The notes: generated by a model not told the origin, from the letters alone. Positions 23,551 to 31,153 are shown, counted from the stretch's first letter. The stretch is 35,245 bases of DNA from Bradyrhizobium sp. NAS80.1 (GCF_001908205.1 NZ_LGHL01000130.1:1-35245); one strand, 5' to 3'. Program-made: numbers and translations.

Positions 23551-23835
23551 ATGCTTGCCGCCAAGTCCGAGGTCCAGGTCGACAACGAGCAGGTTCGGGT
23601 GACCGAGTGGCGGCTCGCTCCGGGCAGCGCGACCGGGCATCACACCCACGGGATGGACTACGTCATTGTTCCTGTCGTCGCCGGCGAGATGACGATCGTG
23701 GCGCCCAATGGCGAGCGTTCGAAGGCGCAGCTTGCGGCTGGAAAATCCTACTTTCGCAAGGCCGGCGTCCAACACGACGTACTTAACGAAACCTCAACCG
23801 AGATCGTGTTCCTTGAGATCGAGCTGAAGCCGTAA
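23551..23835 (+). CDS. Cupin-domain protein
   Basis: A 94-residue single-domain cupin. The first motif is visible as GSATGHHTHGMDYVIVPVVAGEM, with three His and a Glu at metal-binding positions; the second motif is RKAGVQHDVLNETSTEIVFLEIE, with one His. It begins 10 bases after the antiporter gene behind AGGAGGGG, so the two are co-transcribed. Small cupins bind a metal and often a small ligand; the substrate is not predictable. Confidence 0.87.
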   Translation: MLAAKSEVQVDNEQVRVTEWRLAPGSATGHHTHGMDYVIVPVVAGEMTIVAPNGERSKAQLAAGKSYFRKAGVQHDVLNETSTEIVFLEIELKP

Positions 23836-23923
23836 GGCGCCGCCTTGCCATCGATCCGTCTCAGTTGATCCCTTACAATGCCCCAAAGTTCCCGCATCAA
23901 ATCGCGCGGGGAGTGGCCGAGAA

Positions 23924-24865
23924 ATGCTGAAATACCTCGCTAAAATTTCGATGGATATTTTCCCCTCGGTGCTCGCGACCATCATCGGGGCGTACATTGT
24001 TAACCACTACATCAACGCCAAGCCGGCGGCTGATGCCCCTGCGGCCGTTGTGGCGCCTGCCCAGCCCGGCAAGGACGGCAAGCCTGCCGACGTTGCCAAC
24101 CTCCCGGCCCCCGGCGTCAAGGCCAAGGGCGTCTCTGAGAAAAGCATCTCCCAGAAGAGCGTGACCGACAAGGCGGCGGCCGAGAAGCCGGCCGACAAGT
24201 CCGTCGAACATCCGGCCGAGACCAAGGCCGCTGACGTGGCTCCCGCCGAGACCGCTCCGCACGGCCGCACCCCGGCGCGCGAGAAGGCGCTCGCCAAGTC
24301 CACCCCGGCGTCCACTCCCGCCGCCCCGGTGGTTGAGGCCAATTCGGCGCCGGCTGCTGCGTCCCCGGCCGCGACCCCCGACGCCAACGATCTCGTGCGG
24401 GCCGCCGTCGAGCGGCTGCGCAAATCGCCTGAGGGCAAAGCCGCGGAATCCAAGTCTGAATCCAGGTCTTCTGAATCCAAGTCTTCTGAGACCAAGTCGG
24501 CCGAGAGGACGCCGGAGCCTGCGGCGCAGGAAGCCGCCCGAACCCCGGAAGCCCCCCGTGTCGTGCCGACTGCAGTGCATCCGCTGCCGCCGCCGATCAC
24601 GGTGTCGACGCCGTCATCCGAGGCCTATGGCAATGGCGGCTCGCAGGCTAACCCGCCCTACACGGCCTCGATCGGCAATGATGACCCCAACCGGATGACG
24701 CCGCCGGCTGATATCCCGGTCCCGGTGATCGCGCCGCCGCTCGACCTGCGTGCCGACGCCGGCGCAGCCACGCCGCGGCCGAAGACCAACGTCGCCGACG
24801 AGATGCTGTCGGGCATGAAGTCGATGTTCCACGCGGTTCTGCCCAAGGGCGCCACGCCCGACTAG
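23924..24865 (+). CDS. Membrane-anchored Ala/Pro/Lys-rich protein, unknown function
   Basis: A 313-residue protein I do not recognise beyond Bradyrhizobium-type hypothetical proteins. Residues 1-31 (MLKYLAKISMDIFPSVLATI, then IGAYIVNHYIN) look like an N-terminal membrane anchor. The rest is low complexity: Ala/Pro/Lys/Glu-rich from 33 to 150, a predicted helix (DLVRAAVERLRKSPEGKAAE), then Ser-rich SESRSSESKSSETKSAE, encoded by near-identical short repeats around 24450-24500. The final 30 residues (NVADEMLSGMKSMFHAVLPKG) could form an amphipathic helix. It resembles a spacer-type envelope protein with a C-terminal contact helix; that is inference. Confidence 0.6.
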   Translation: MLKYLAKISMDIFPSVLATIIGAYIVNHYINAKPAADAPAAVVAPAQPGKDGKPADVANLPAPGVKAKGVSEKSISQKSVTDKAAAEKPADKSVEHPAETKAADVAPAETAPHGRTPAREKALAKSTPASTPAAPVVEANSAPAAASPAATPDANDLVRAAVERLRKSPEGKAAESKSESRSSESKSSETKSAERTPEPAAQEAARTPEAPRVVPTAVHPLPPPITVSTPSSEAYGNGGSQANPPYTASIGNDDPNRMTPPADIPVPVIAPPLDLRADAGAATPRPKTNVADEMLSGMKSMFHAVLPKGATPD

Positions 24866-24904
24866 AGCCCTTTCCGTTCCTTTGGAATCGGAACGGGGCT
24901 CTAG
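24862..24904 (+). terminator. Hairpin at the end of the low-complexity protein gene
   Basis: CTAGAGCC (24862-24869) with CCGTTCC, then GGAACGG and GGCTCTAG, form a long stem with a small internal loop. It begins inside the stop codon and is followed by ATTCTTGTTTTG. It may serve as terminator and is joined directly to the repeat at 24905-24964. Confidence 0.5.
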
Positions 24905-24964
24905 ATTCTTGTTTTGCCGCGTTCTCTTTACGCGAACCGGTATCCACTTCGCTCGAAAACGCTC
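24905..24964 (-). repeat. Dispersed repeat, copy inverted relative to 35190-35245
   Basis: The reverse complement of this stretch (CGTTTTCGAGCGAAGTGG, ATACCGGTTCGCG, then AACGCG) matches 35190-35245 at most positions. It is a Bradyrhizobium-type intergenic repeat and contains no gene. Confidence 0.65.
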
Positions 24965-24988
24965 TAAGGCGGGACCTGAGCCGCGCTG

Positions 24989-25639
24989 TCAGCCGCCGAC
25001 GCGGGCCAGCCCGCTACGGGCGGCATCGTCGCGTGGACGCAGGGCAACCGCCTTGTTGTAGGATACGGCAGCCTTGGCCTTGTCACCCAGCCTCTCATAG
25101 GCCTGTCCCCGCGCGGTCCAGACCTGGGCATTGTGCGGATCGGCTTCGGACGCCTCATCGAGATCAGCCGCCGCTTCCTTCACCTTGCCGAGGGCGAGAT
25201 AGCTGGTGGCGCGGCCCAGCAACGGCTCGGCCTTCTGCGGGTTGAGCCCGCTCGCGGCGCTGAAATCGGCGATGGCGAAATCGTGCTCGTTGTTGCCCTG
25301 ATAGATCAGGGCGCGGCCATAGAGCGCCTGCGCATTGTAGGGATCGAGCCCGACGGCGCGATTGAACTCATCCAGCGCTGCCGCCGTCTCCCCGGACTTT
25401 GCCAGAGCTTGGGCCTTTGCCGTGTGAGTCTGGGCCTCGGTGACGTTGCCGGCGCTGACCGCGCTCTCCGGGGCGGCAGCCGTCTTGGGAGTTTCCTGCG
25501 GCTTGTCCTTCTCCGGCATCAAAGATCCCAGATCGAAGGAGCAGCCGCACAATGCGATCCCCATCAAGGCCAGCGCGAGCGGCTGCGGCCAGAACTGGCG
25601 TCGCCGCGCCAGGCCGCGTTCGGGGAAAGGGGAGGCCAT
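24989..25639 (-). CDS. TPR-repeat lipoprotein
   Basis: A 216-residue protein. The N-terminus has a basic stretch and a hydrophobic core (PLALALMGIALCGCSF) ending in a lipobox-like LCGC, so it is probably lipid-anchored at Cys34. Three to four tetratricopeptide repeats follow: AKAQALAKSGETAAALDEFNRAVGLDPYNAQAL, YGRALIYQGNNEHDFAIADFSAASGLNPQKAEPL, LGRATSYLALGKVKEAAADLDEASEADPHNAQV and ARGQAYERLGDKAKAAVSYNKAVALRPRD. Such proteins scaffold envelope assemblies. The ATG at 25639 has only a weak ribosome site. It lies downstream of rpsU with a terminator between them. Confidence 0.82.
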   Translation of the reverse strand: MASPFPERGLARRRQFWPQPLALALMGIALCGCSFDLGSLMPEKDKPQETPKTAAAPESAVSAGNVTEAQTHTAKAQALAKSGETAAALDEFNRAVGLDPYNAQALYGRALIYQGNNEHDFAIADFSAASGLNPQKAEPLLGRATSYLALGKVKEAAADLDEASEADPHNAQVWTARGQAYERLGDKAKAAVSYNKAVALRPRDDAARSGLARVGG

Positions 25640-25700
25640 CTACGGTTCGCTCGCGCTGGTGCCGCATCGGTAGTGCCCCGTCCCAGAAAGGCACCGCTCA

Positions 25701-25731
25701 CAAAACAATAACGCGGGCCAAGGGCCCGCGT
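25701..25731 (-). terminator. Intrinsic terminator of rpsU
   Basis: On the minus strand ACGCGGGC and GCCCGCGT form a perfect 8-bp stem with a 5-base loop, followed by TATTGTTTTGTG. It begins about 34 bases after the rpsU stop. Confidence 0.75.
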
Positions 25732-25764
25732 CATCGAAAACTGAAGTCTTACAAACTCGACAAA

Positions 25765-26061
25765 TCAGCGCGGTCCGCGCGGACCTGCACCCGGGCCACC
25801 GCGGCCGCCACGATCACCGCCGGGACCTGCGCCGAACACCGGCTTCGGCTTCATCGGCAGGAGGCCTTCACGCTGGAGCTTCTTGCGGGCCAGCTTACGT
25901 GCGCGGCGCACGGCTTCGGCCTTTTCGCGGGCCTTCTTCTCGGAGGGCTTCTCGTAGTGTCCGCGGAGCTTCATCTCGCGGAAAATCCCCTCGCGCTGCA
26001 TCTTCTTCTTCAGCGCCTTGAGGGCTTGATCGACATTGTTATCGCGAACGAGAACCTGCAC
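25765..26061 (-). CDS. rpsU: 30S ribosomal protein S21
   Basis: A 98-residue S21. Residues 1-70 are the typical basic core (VLVRDNNVDQALKALKKKMQREGIFREMKLRGHYEKPSEKKAREKAEAVRRARKLARKK). S21 sits on the platform of the small subunit near the mRNA exit and aids initiation. The last 25 residues are a Gly/Arg/Pro-rich tail (GPGGDRGGRGGPGAGPRGP), longer than the approximately 70-residue enterobacterial protein, as in several Alphaproteobacteria. It starts at GTG 26061, with AGAGGA 6 bases upstream. Confidence 0.95.
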   Translation of the reverse strand: MQVLVRDNNVDQALKALKKKMQREGIFREMKLRGHYEKPSEKKAREKAEAVRRARKLARKKLQREGLLPMKPKPVFGAGPGGDRGGRGGPGAGPRGPR

Positions 26062-26160
26062 GCGGCATCCTCTTCAGTAGATCGAATTTGAATTCTGGTA
26101 AGTCAAAAGGGATGGCGAAAAGCGCAAGCCCTTAACCTTGAGGGCGCGGATGTAACAGAC

Positions 26161-26194
26161 AAAACCCGGGATGTCCACCTGCCAAGCGGGTTTT
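26161..26194. other. Inverted repeat in the rpsU-aqpZ gap
   Basis: AAAACCCG (26161-26168) and CGGGTTTT (26187-26194) are exact inverted arms, 18 bases apart, in the divergent gap between rpsU and aqpZ. It may be a protein site or a weak two-way terminator. Confidence 0.3.
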
Positions 26195-26325
26195 CGGGCC
26201 AAGTTCGGCCATTAAATGCGGCGAAAATACCTCCACGCGGCCCCGATTTGGGAGATTTGGTGCCATTGGCGGGGCGGCGGCCGGAGCTTTGTTCCGGAAT
26301 TCCAGGAAATCAGGGGAGACGCCAC

Positions 26326-27048
26326 ATGGACGTGAAGAAACACGCTGCCGAGGCCATTGGTACATTCTGGCTCACATTCGCCGGCTGCGGCAGCGCAGTG
26401 ATCGCCGCCGGCTTTCCGCAAGTCGGAATCGGCCTGGTCGGTGTGTCCCTGGCGTTCGGCTTAAGCGTCGTCACCATGGCCTATGCGATCGGCCATATTT
26501 CGGGCTGTCATCTGAACCCGGCCGTCACCGTCGGGCTCGCCGCCGGCGGGCGCTTTCCGGCAGGGCAGATCCTGCCCTACGTGATTGCGCAGGTTTGCGG
26601 CGCGATCATAGCCGCCGCGCTGCTCTATGTGATCGCCAGCGGCGCCCCCGGATTCGACGTCACCAAGGGCTTTGCAGCCAACGGCTTTGATGCGCATTCG
26701 CCCGGCCATTACAGCCTGTTCGCCTGCTTCATCACCGAGGTGGTGATGACCATGATGTTCCTGTTCATCATCATGGGCGCCACCCACGGACGTGCCCCTG
26801 TCGGCTTCGCACCGCTCGCGATCGGGCTTACGCTGGTGATGATCCATCTGGTCAGCATCCCCGTCACCAACACGTCGGTGAATCCGGCGCGCAGCACGGG
26901 CCCCGCACTGTTCGTCGGCGGCTGGGCGCTGGCGCAGCTCTGGCTGTTCTGGGTCGCCCCCCTGATCGGCGGCGCGCTGGGCGGGGTGATCTATCGCTGG
27001 CTCAGCGACGAGCCCGCGGGCGCCGTCGTGGGTGCGAAAACGGCGTGA
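26326..27048 (+). CDS. aqpZ: Aquaporin Z (water channel)
   Basis: A 240-residue channel with six membrane helices and the two NPA motifs, HLNPAVT and SVNPARS. The selectivity filter residues fit a water channel: Phe in LAFGLSVV, His in MIHLVSIP, Thr in PVTNTS and Arg after the second NPA. It passes water through the inner membrane. The ATG at 26326 has AGGGGAG 7 bases upstream. It is monocistronic and converges on purK. Confidence 0.96.
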   Translation: MDVKKHAAEAIGTFWLTFAGCGSAVIAAGFPQVGIGLVGVSLAFGLSVVTMAYAIGHISGCHLNPAVTVGLAAGGRFPAGQILPYVIAQVCGAIIAAALLYVIASGAPGFDVTKGFAANGFDAHSPGHYSLFACFITEVVMTMMFLFIIMGATHGRAPVGFAPLAIGLTLVMIHLVSIPVTNTSVNPARSTGPALFVGGWALAQLWLFWVAPLIGGALGGVIYRWLSDEPAGAVVGAKTA

Positions 27049-27060
27049 TAGCAAAAGCAG

Positions 27061-27082
27061 GATCGCGGCAGTTGCCGCGGTC
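27061..27082. terminator. Shared terminator between aqpZ and purK
   Basis: GATCGCGGCA (27061-27070) and TGCCGCGGTC (27073-27082) pair over about 9-10 bases with one G-T wobble. On the minus strand it is followed by CTGCTTTTGC, and on the plus strand by CCCTCATTTG. It lies 12 bases after the aqpZ stop and just past the purK stop at 27086, so it can serve both convergent genes. Confidence 0.45.
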
Positions 27083-27085
27083 CCC

Positions 27086-28192
27086 TCATTTGTCGATTGG
27101 CGGCCTGACTTCGGTGACGTGGCCCATCTTGCGGCCGGGGCGCGGCGCGCCCTTGCCGTAAATGTGTACGGTCGCGCCCGGAACGGTCAGCCACTTCTCG
27201 TAATCGTGGATCTCGTCGCCGATCAGATTGGTCATGGTGACGACCTCGCCGTGGCGAACGGGCTTGCCGAGCGGCCAGCCGGCAATGGCGCGGATGTGCT
27301 GCTCGAACTGCGAGACCGAGGCGCCATCGAGGGTCCAGTGTCCGGAATTGTGCACGCGCGGGGCGATCTCGTTGACCAGCACCTTTGGTCCGGTGCCATT
27401 GGCGAGCACGAACATCTCGACGGCGAGCACGCCGACGTAGTCGAGCGCGCTCGCGATCTTGCCGGCAACGCTGCGCGCTTCCTCAGCGAGCGCATCCGGG
27501 ATCGGCGCGGGCGCACGGGATATCTTTAGAATGTGATCGCGATGCTCGTTCTCGGTGACGTCGAAACACTCGACCTGGCCCGCGGCCGAGCGCGCGGCGA
27601 TCACGGAGATCTCGCGCTCGAACGGTACGAAGGCTTCCAGGATCGCTGATTTGGTGGCGAGGCTGGTCCACACCTTGGCGATGTCGTCGCCCGCGCGGAT
27701 GATGGCCTGGCCCTTGCCGTCGTAGCCGAAGCGGCGGGTCTTCAGTACGGCCGGAAGGCCGATCCTGACGATCGCCTCGCGCAACGACGAGACCGACGTG
27801 ACATCGGCATAGGCTGCGGTGCGGACGCCGAGCCGCGAAACGAAATCCTTCTCGGCGAGCCGGTCCTGGGTGGTCTCGAGGACCTTGCGGTTCGGCAGCA
27901 CGGGGCGGCGCGCATCCAGCACCATCGCGGCGGCCGCCGGCACGTTCTCGAATTCGTAGGTGATGACGTCGACGTCGTTGGCAAACAGCTCGAGCGCTTC
28001 GACGTCGGCATATTCGGCGCAGGTCGCATTCAGCACGACGTCGAAAGCCGGCGAATCCGGATCGGGCGAGAACACCTGGCAGCGCAGGCCGAGCCGCGCC
28101 GCGGCCATGGCCAGCATACGCCCCAATTGTCCGCCGCCGAGGATTCCGATGGTGTCGCCGGGCTTCAGCTTCACCTGCTTTGCGTCAGTCAC
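27086..28192 (-). CDS. purK: N5-carboxyaminoimidazole ribonucleotide synthase
   Basis: A 368-residue ATP-grasp enzyme that converts aminoimidazole ribonucleotide, bicarbonate and ATP into N5-CAIR in purine synthesis. The N-terminal fold shows IGILGGGQLGRMLAMAAARLG. ATP-grasp features include LKTRRFGYDGKGQ, EAFVPFEREISVI and VNEIAPRVHNSGHWT. It starts with GTG at 28192, which overlaps the purE stop by 4 bases (GTGA), so the pair is translationally coupled, purE first. Confidence 0.97.
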   Translation of the reverse strand: MTDAKQVKLKPGDTIGILGGGQLGRMLAMAAARLGLRCQVFSPDPDSPAFDVVLNATCAEYADVEALELFANDVDVITYEFENVPAAAAMVLDARRPVLPNRKVLETTQDRLAEKDFVSRLGVRTAAYADVTSVSSLREAIVRIGLPAVLKTRRFGYDGKGQAIIRAGDDIAKVWTSLATKSAILEAFVPFEREISVIAARSAAGQVECFDVTENEHRDHILKISRAPAPIPDALAEEARSVAGKIASALDYVGVLAVEMFVLANGTGPKVLVNEIAPRVHNSGHWTLDGASVSQFEQHIRAIAGWPLGKPVRHGEVVTMTNLIGDEIHDYEKWLTVPGATVHIYGKGAPRPGRKMGHVTEVRPPIDK

Positions 28193-28677
28193 GCCTTGTC
28201 CTCCGGGCGCTCGGCAACGGCCTCGGTCTGCGCCTTGCGCCAGGCGGCAAGGCGGTCGGACAAGGCCGGGTCGGACAATGCCAGCACGGAAGCCGCAAGC
28301 AGCGCCGCGTTGATCGCGCCAGCCTTGCCGATGGCAAGAGTGCCGACCGGAATGCCCGCAGGCATCTGGACGATCGAATAGAGCGAATCGATACCCTTGA
28401 GCGTCTTGGATTCGACGGGAACACCGAACACCGGCAGTTCCGTCAGCGCCGCCGCCATGCCGGGCAGATGCGCGGCGCCGCCGGCACCGGCGATGATGAC
28501 TTTGTAACCTGCCGTCTTGGCGCCCTTGGCGAAGGCAAACAGCCGGTCGGGGGTGCGGTGTGCCGAGACGATGCGCGTATCGGCGGCGACGCCGAGCGCT
28601 GCAAGCGTGTCGGCGGCATGCCGCATCGTGTCCCAGTCCGACTGGCTTCCCATGATGATGGCGATCGGCGCGGTCAT
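28189..28677 (-). CDS. purE: N5-carboxyaminoimidazole ribonucleotide mutase
   Basis: A 162-residue class I PurE, which moves the carboxyl of N5-CAIR to give 4-carboxy-AIR. Signatures: IIMGSQSDWDTM (phosphate site), RIVSAHRTPDRL with the catalytic His, AGAGGAAHLPGM, and VQMPAGIPVGTLAIGKAGA. The protein is an octamer in the cytoplasm. It heads the purE-purK operon and is divergent from the diguanylate cyclase gene across 87 bases. Confidence 0.97.
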   Translation of the reverse strand: MTAPIAIIMGSQSDWDTMRHAADTLAALGVAADTRIVSAHRTPDRLFAFAKGAKTAGYKVIIAGAGGAAHLPGMAAALTELPVFGVPVESKTLKGIDSLYSIVQMPAGIPVGTLAIGKAGAINAALLAASVLALSDPALSDRLAAWRKAQTEAVAERPEDKA

Positions 28678-28764
28678 GACGTCAATTGTGCTCGGAAAAC
28701 AGAAAGATAGGCCAGATTAACGGTTCCGGCCGGCGGCTCGCAAGGCGGTGGCAAGGAGAAGGGA

Positions 28765-29517
28765 ATGCACTATCCTGTCTTGGTGAATCCCCGCAAGCCT
28801 TCATTGAGCAGGTTGCCCATGAAGAAACCAAAAAGGGCGAGCGCTGCGAAGGCCAAAACGGGCCGGAAACCCAGCGCCGGCCGCTCCAAAGCCGCCCTCA
28901 GGCGTCCGGCCAAGCCGGCGCGGCGCGGAGCGTCGGCCGACGGCGACGCCGAGGTCATCCGCGGCTTGCGGAGCAAGCTCAAGCAGGCCTTGCAGCGGGT
29001 CGCGGAACTCGAAGCCGCCGCCGACACCGACTTCCTGCTCGACATTCCGAACCGGCGCGGCTTCGAGCGCGAGCTCCAGCGCGCTGTCGCCTACATGAAA
29101 CGGTATCGCGCCAGCGGCGCGCTGATCGTGCTCGACGTCGATCGGCTGAAGCCGATCAACGACTCCTTCGGCCACGCCGCCGGCGACGAGGTGCTCAAGG
29201 CGATCGCCGGCGCGCTGACGCGGCAGGTCCGCGCCTCGGACGTGGTCGCCCGGCTCGGCGGCGACGAGTTCGCACTGCTGCTCTGGAATCTCAGCGAGAC
29301 AGATGCCAAGGCGAAAGCCGCGGCCTTCGAGCATGCGATCGATGAACTGTCCTTTGTCTTTCGCGGCCAGCACGTCACCGCTGGCGCGTCCGCCGGAGTC
29401 GCGCTGCTGGGAGCGCAGTCCAATGCAGCTCGCGCGCTGGAGGAGGCTGACGCAGCCATGTATGTCCGCAAGGCGCGCCGGCGGCATGAGCCGCGGATCA
29501 GCCTCGCCAGCAGCTAG
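28765..29517 (+). CDS. GGDEF diguanylate cyclase
   Basis: A 250-residue protein. Residues 1-55 are a Lys/Ala/Arg-rich tail (KKPKRASAAKAKTGRKPSAGR), followed by a short coiled coil (VIRGLRSKLKQALQRVAELEAA). The GGDEF domain starts at about residue 85; the active motif GGDEF is at 165-169 and the inhibitory I-site RASD (156-159) lies five residues before it, so product inhibition is expected. It should make c-di-GMP. No membrane segment or sensor domain is seen. The ATG at 28765 has AAGGAG 6 bases upstream, better than the ATG at 28819. Confidence 0.9.
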   Translation: MHYPVLVNPRKPSLSRLPMKKPKRASAAKAKTGRKPSAGRSKAALRRPAKPARRGASADGDAEVIRGLRSKLKQALQRVAELEAAADTDFLLDIPNRRGFERELQRAVAYMKRYRASGALIVLDVDRLKPINDSFGHAAGDEVLKAIAGALTRQVRASDVVARLGGDEFALLLWNLSETDAKAKAAAFEHAIDELSFVFRGQHVTAGASAGVALLGAQSNAARALEEADAAMYVRKARRRHEPRISLASS

Positions 29518-29613
29518 AGCATGATCCCGACCCGAAGGGCCGCATGAACGCAAGGTGTGCAGCGGTTTGCCTTCGCGACAAACGCGGAACGCGTTTGCGC
29601 GAAGATCATGCTC
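29517..29613 (+). repeat. 97-bp palindromic repeat, copy 1
   Basis: Ends are inverted: GAGCATGATC (29517-29526) and GATCATGCTC (29604-29613). The inside shares GACCCGAAGGGC and GCGGAACGCGTTTGCGC with copy 2 in the same orientation. It starts at the last base of the diguanylate cyclase stop codon. Confidence 0.75.
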
Positions 29614-29625
29614 AAACAATAATGC

Positions 29626-29877
29626 TTACAGCGCGGCGAGATCTTCCGGCACATTGCCGAATTTGCGGAGCAGCTTGGCGTCACCGAATTCGCCGGTCAT
29701 AGGATCGCCGGTGCGGCTGAACGCGACTGCGCCGATATGGCCGGCGCCGTGCGACAAGATCTCTGCGCGCCGCAGCGCGGCCGCCGAGCTCTGGCATTCC
29801 TCCGCGGCGCCCGCGACAGGCGATCCGTCGGCATCGATCAGGAAGGGCAATGCAACGTAGTAAGTCACATCCGACAT
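29626..29877 (-). CDS. Small conserved protein of unknown function, bracketed by repeats
   Basis: An 83-residue protein I do not recognise by domain; it looks like a Bradyrhizobium-type hypothetical. It reads VTYYVALPFLIDADGSPVAG, then a helix (AEECQSSAAALRRAEILSHG), then GAVAFSRTGDPMTGEFGDAKLLRKFGNVP. A GGAG ribosome site lies 8 bases before the ATG at 29877. The gene has no membrane segment and fits exactly between two direct copies of a 97-bp repeat. Confidence 0.65.
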   Translation of the reverse strand: MSDVTYYVALPFLIDADGSPVAGAAEECQSSAAALRRAEILSHGAGHIGAVAFSRTGDPMTGEFGDAKLLRKFGNVPEDLAAL

Positions 29878-29895
29878 GGCGTTGCTCCAGGCAGG

Positions 29896-29992
29896 GCATG
29901 ATCCGGACCCGAAGGGCGCATTAAACTAGCGCAAAGTGTGAACCGGTTTTCCCTCGTGACAAATGCGGAACGCGTTTGCGCCTGGATCATGC
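29896..29992 (+). repeat. 97-bp palindromic repeat, copy 2
   Basis: Ends are GCATGATCC (29896-29904) and GGATCATGC (29984-29992). Same length and orientation as copy 1, sharing GACCCGAAGGGC and GCGGAACGCGTTTGCGC. The middle differs and contains AACCGGTTTTCC, a motif of the wider repeat family also seen at 24905 and 35190. Confidence 0.75.
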
Positions 29993-30029
29993 GAAAAAAT
30001 CAAAGCGCGATCTCACCACGCTTTGGAAC

Positions 30030-30248
30030 TTAGGCGGCGCTGCTCTTGCGCCGCATCTTGCTGCGAGAGGTCTCAGGAATGCAGCCGGCTGAAATTGCCG
30101 CCCGCAATTCTTCCAGCTCGGCTTCCAGATATTCGTTGGCCATGATCAGCGCCTTGATGGTGCTGCGCAGATTGCCGTCGCACATCGCGATTGCCTGATC
30201 GCAGGCCTGTTCGTAATGGCTGTTGTCGAGAAGGGCGATTGCCGACAT
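30030..30248 (-). CDS. Small conserved protein, helical, unknown function
   Basis: A 72-residue protein, mostly helical: IALLDNSHYEQACDQAIAMCDGNLRSTIKALIMANEYLEAELEELRAAI, then a basic tail (SRSKMRRKSS). It has the look of small rhizobial hypothetical proteins, and I have no function for it. AAGGA lies 9 bases before the ATG at 30248. It shares strand and direction with the DUF465 gene above it. Confidence 0.65.
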   Translation of the reverse strand: MSAIALLDNSHYEQACDQAIAMCDGNLRSTIKALIMANEYLEAELEELRAAISAGCIPETSRSKMRRKSSAA

Positions 30249-30363
30249 CTGCGTTGTCCTTGGGCATTTCCTGGGGGCGTTGGATCCAAATGTTCCTATT
30301 TTGTTCTTTTCGAGTCAAGCGGATTCATGTGCGGCGAGCAACCGCGAAAGGCCCGCTCGCGGA

Positions 30364-30570
30364 TCAGGCGATAATGTCCGGCGTGATCTGGTCTTCGATG
30401 AAGGCGATGCGGTCGCGCAATAACAGCTTGCGCTTCTTCAACCGCTGCAATCGCAACAGGTCGGGAGCGGGCGATTGATGCAGTGCATCGATCGCCGCAT
30501 CGAGATCTCGGTGTTCCTGCTGCAACCGGGTGAGCTCGGCTTCAAGCTCACGCTCATCTTCATTGGTCAT
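30364..30570 (-). CDS. YdcH/DUF465-family small coiled-coil protein
   Basis: A 68-residue protein of the YdcH (DUF465) type: two helices forming a hairpin coiled coil (ERELEAELTRLQQEHRDLDAAIDAL, then DLLRLQRLKKRKLLLRDRIAFIED). LKKRKLLLRDRI is the family signature. Function is unknown. I use the ATG at 30570; a longer frame exists but its extra residues are unlike the family. A second YdcH-type gene lies divergently at 30899. Confidence 0.78.
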   Translation of the reverse strand: MTNEDERELEAELTRLQQEHRDLDAAIDALHQSPAPDLLRLQRLKKRKLLLRDRIAFIEDQITPDIIA

Positions 30571-30898
30571 GTCTGCGGTGGCCGAAAAACCGATAGGCTT
30601 GAGACTGGGCTGTGGATGCCCTGTGGAAATTATCGTCCTTGCGCGGCGTGATCGCAAGCGATCTGCGACCCCCGCTCACCGATCTTCCGCAACATATTTC
30701 AACGATTCGTTGCGGTGCTGCGCAGGTGCATTGATATCATGGATTTTTCTTGCGCGGTTCCTTACTCACGCTTCATTACATATGAATTTTCAAAAATGAC
30801 GGTGCGACGACGGATACATATCGACAGAACGAATCGCTGATGTAAACTTCCTCGTCCGGATCGAATCCTAAGGTTTACCCCTACCGAGGAGGTTTCGA
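30571..30898. other. Non-coding divergent gap between two YdcH-type genes
   Basis: No credible gene is seen. CCGCAAC (30687-30693) and GTTGCGG (30709-30715) form an inverted repeat around CAACGATTCGTTG, a short dyad. GTAAAC (30842-30847) and GTTTAC (30873-30878) flank the leader of the downstream gene. Its base composition is lower in GC than the coding parts, as expected for promoters. Confidence 0.4.
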
Positions 30899-31081
30899 AT
30901 GACAATTCAGGCACATCTGGTTGAATTGGAACGGAAGCACAAACTTCTCGAAAACGAATTGCACGAAGCACTCGTGCACCTTTCAACAGACGACCTGCAA
31001 ATTGTTGAGTTGAAGCGCCGGAAGTTGCTGGTCAAGGACCAGATCGAACGTCTGAAGCAATCTGGCGATACGCTGCACTAG
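30899..31081 (+). CDS. YdcH/DUF465-family small coiled-coil protein
   Basis: A 60-residue paralogue of the gene at 30364-30570. It reads HLVELERKHKLLENELHEALVH, then DLQIVELKRRKLLVKDQIERLK, with ELKRRKLLVKDQI matching the family signature. GAGGAGG (30886-30892) lies 6 bases before the ATG at 30899, a strong ribosome site. Function unknown. It ends before a stable hairpin at 31122. Confidence 0.85.
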   Translation: MTIQAHLVELERKHKLLENELHEALVHLSTDDLQIVELKRRKLLVKDQIERLKQSGDTLH

Positions 31082-31121
31082 CAACCCCCGTAACATCGTA
31101 GAGTTGATCATACCCTTTCAC

Positions 31122-31153
31122 GCAAGGGTGAGTGCTGTCGCACTCATCCTTGC
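31122..31153. terminator. Stable 14-bp hairpin between convergent genes
   Basis: GCAAGGGTGAGTGC (31122-31135), loop TGTC and GCACTCATCCTTGC (31140-31153) pair over 14 bases with one G-T wobble. No T-run follows on either strand, so classic intrinsic termination is not certain. It lies between the DUF465 gene and the convergent flavoprotein gene. Confidence 0.5.
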
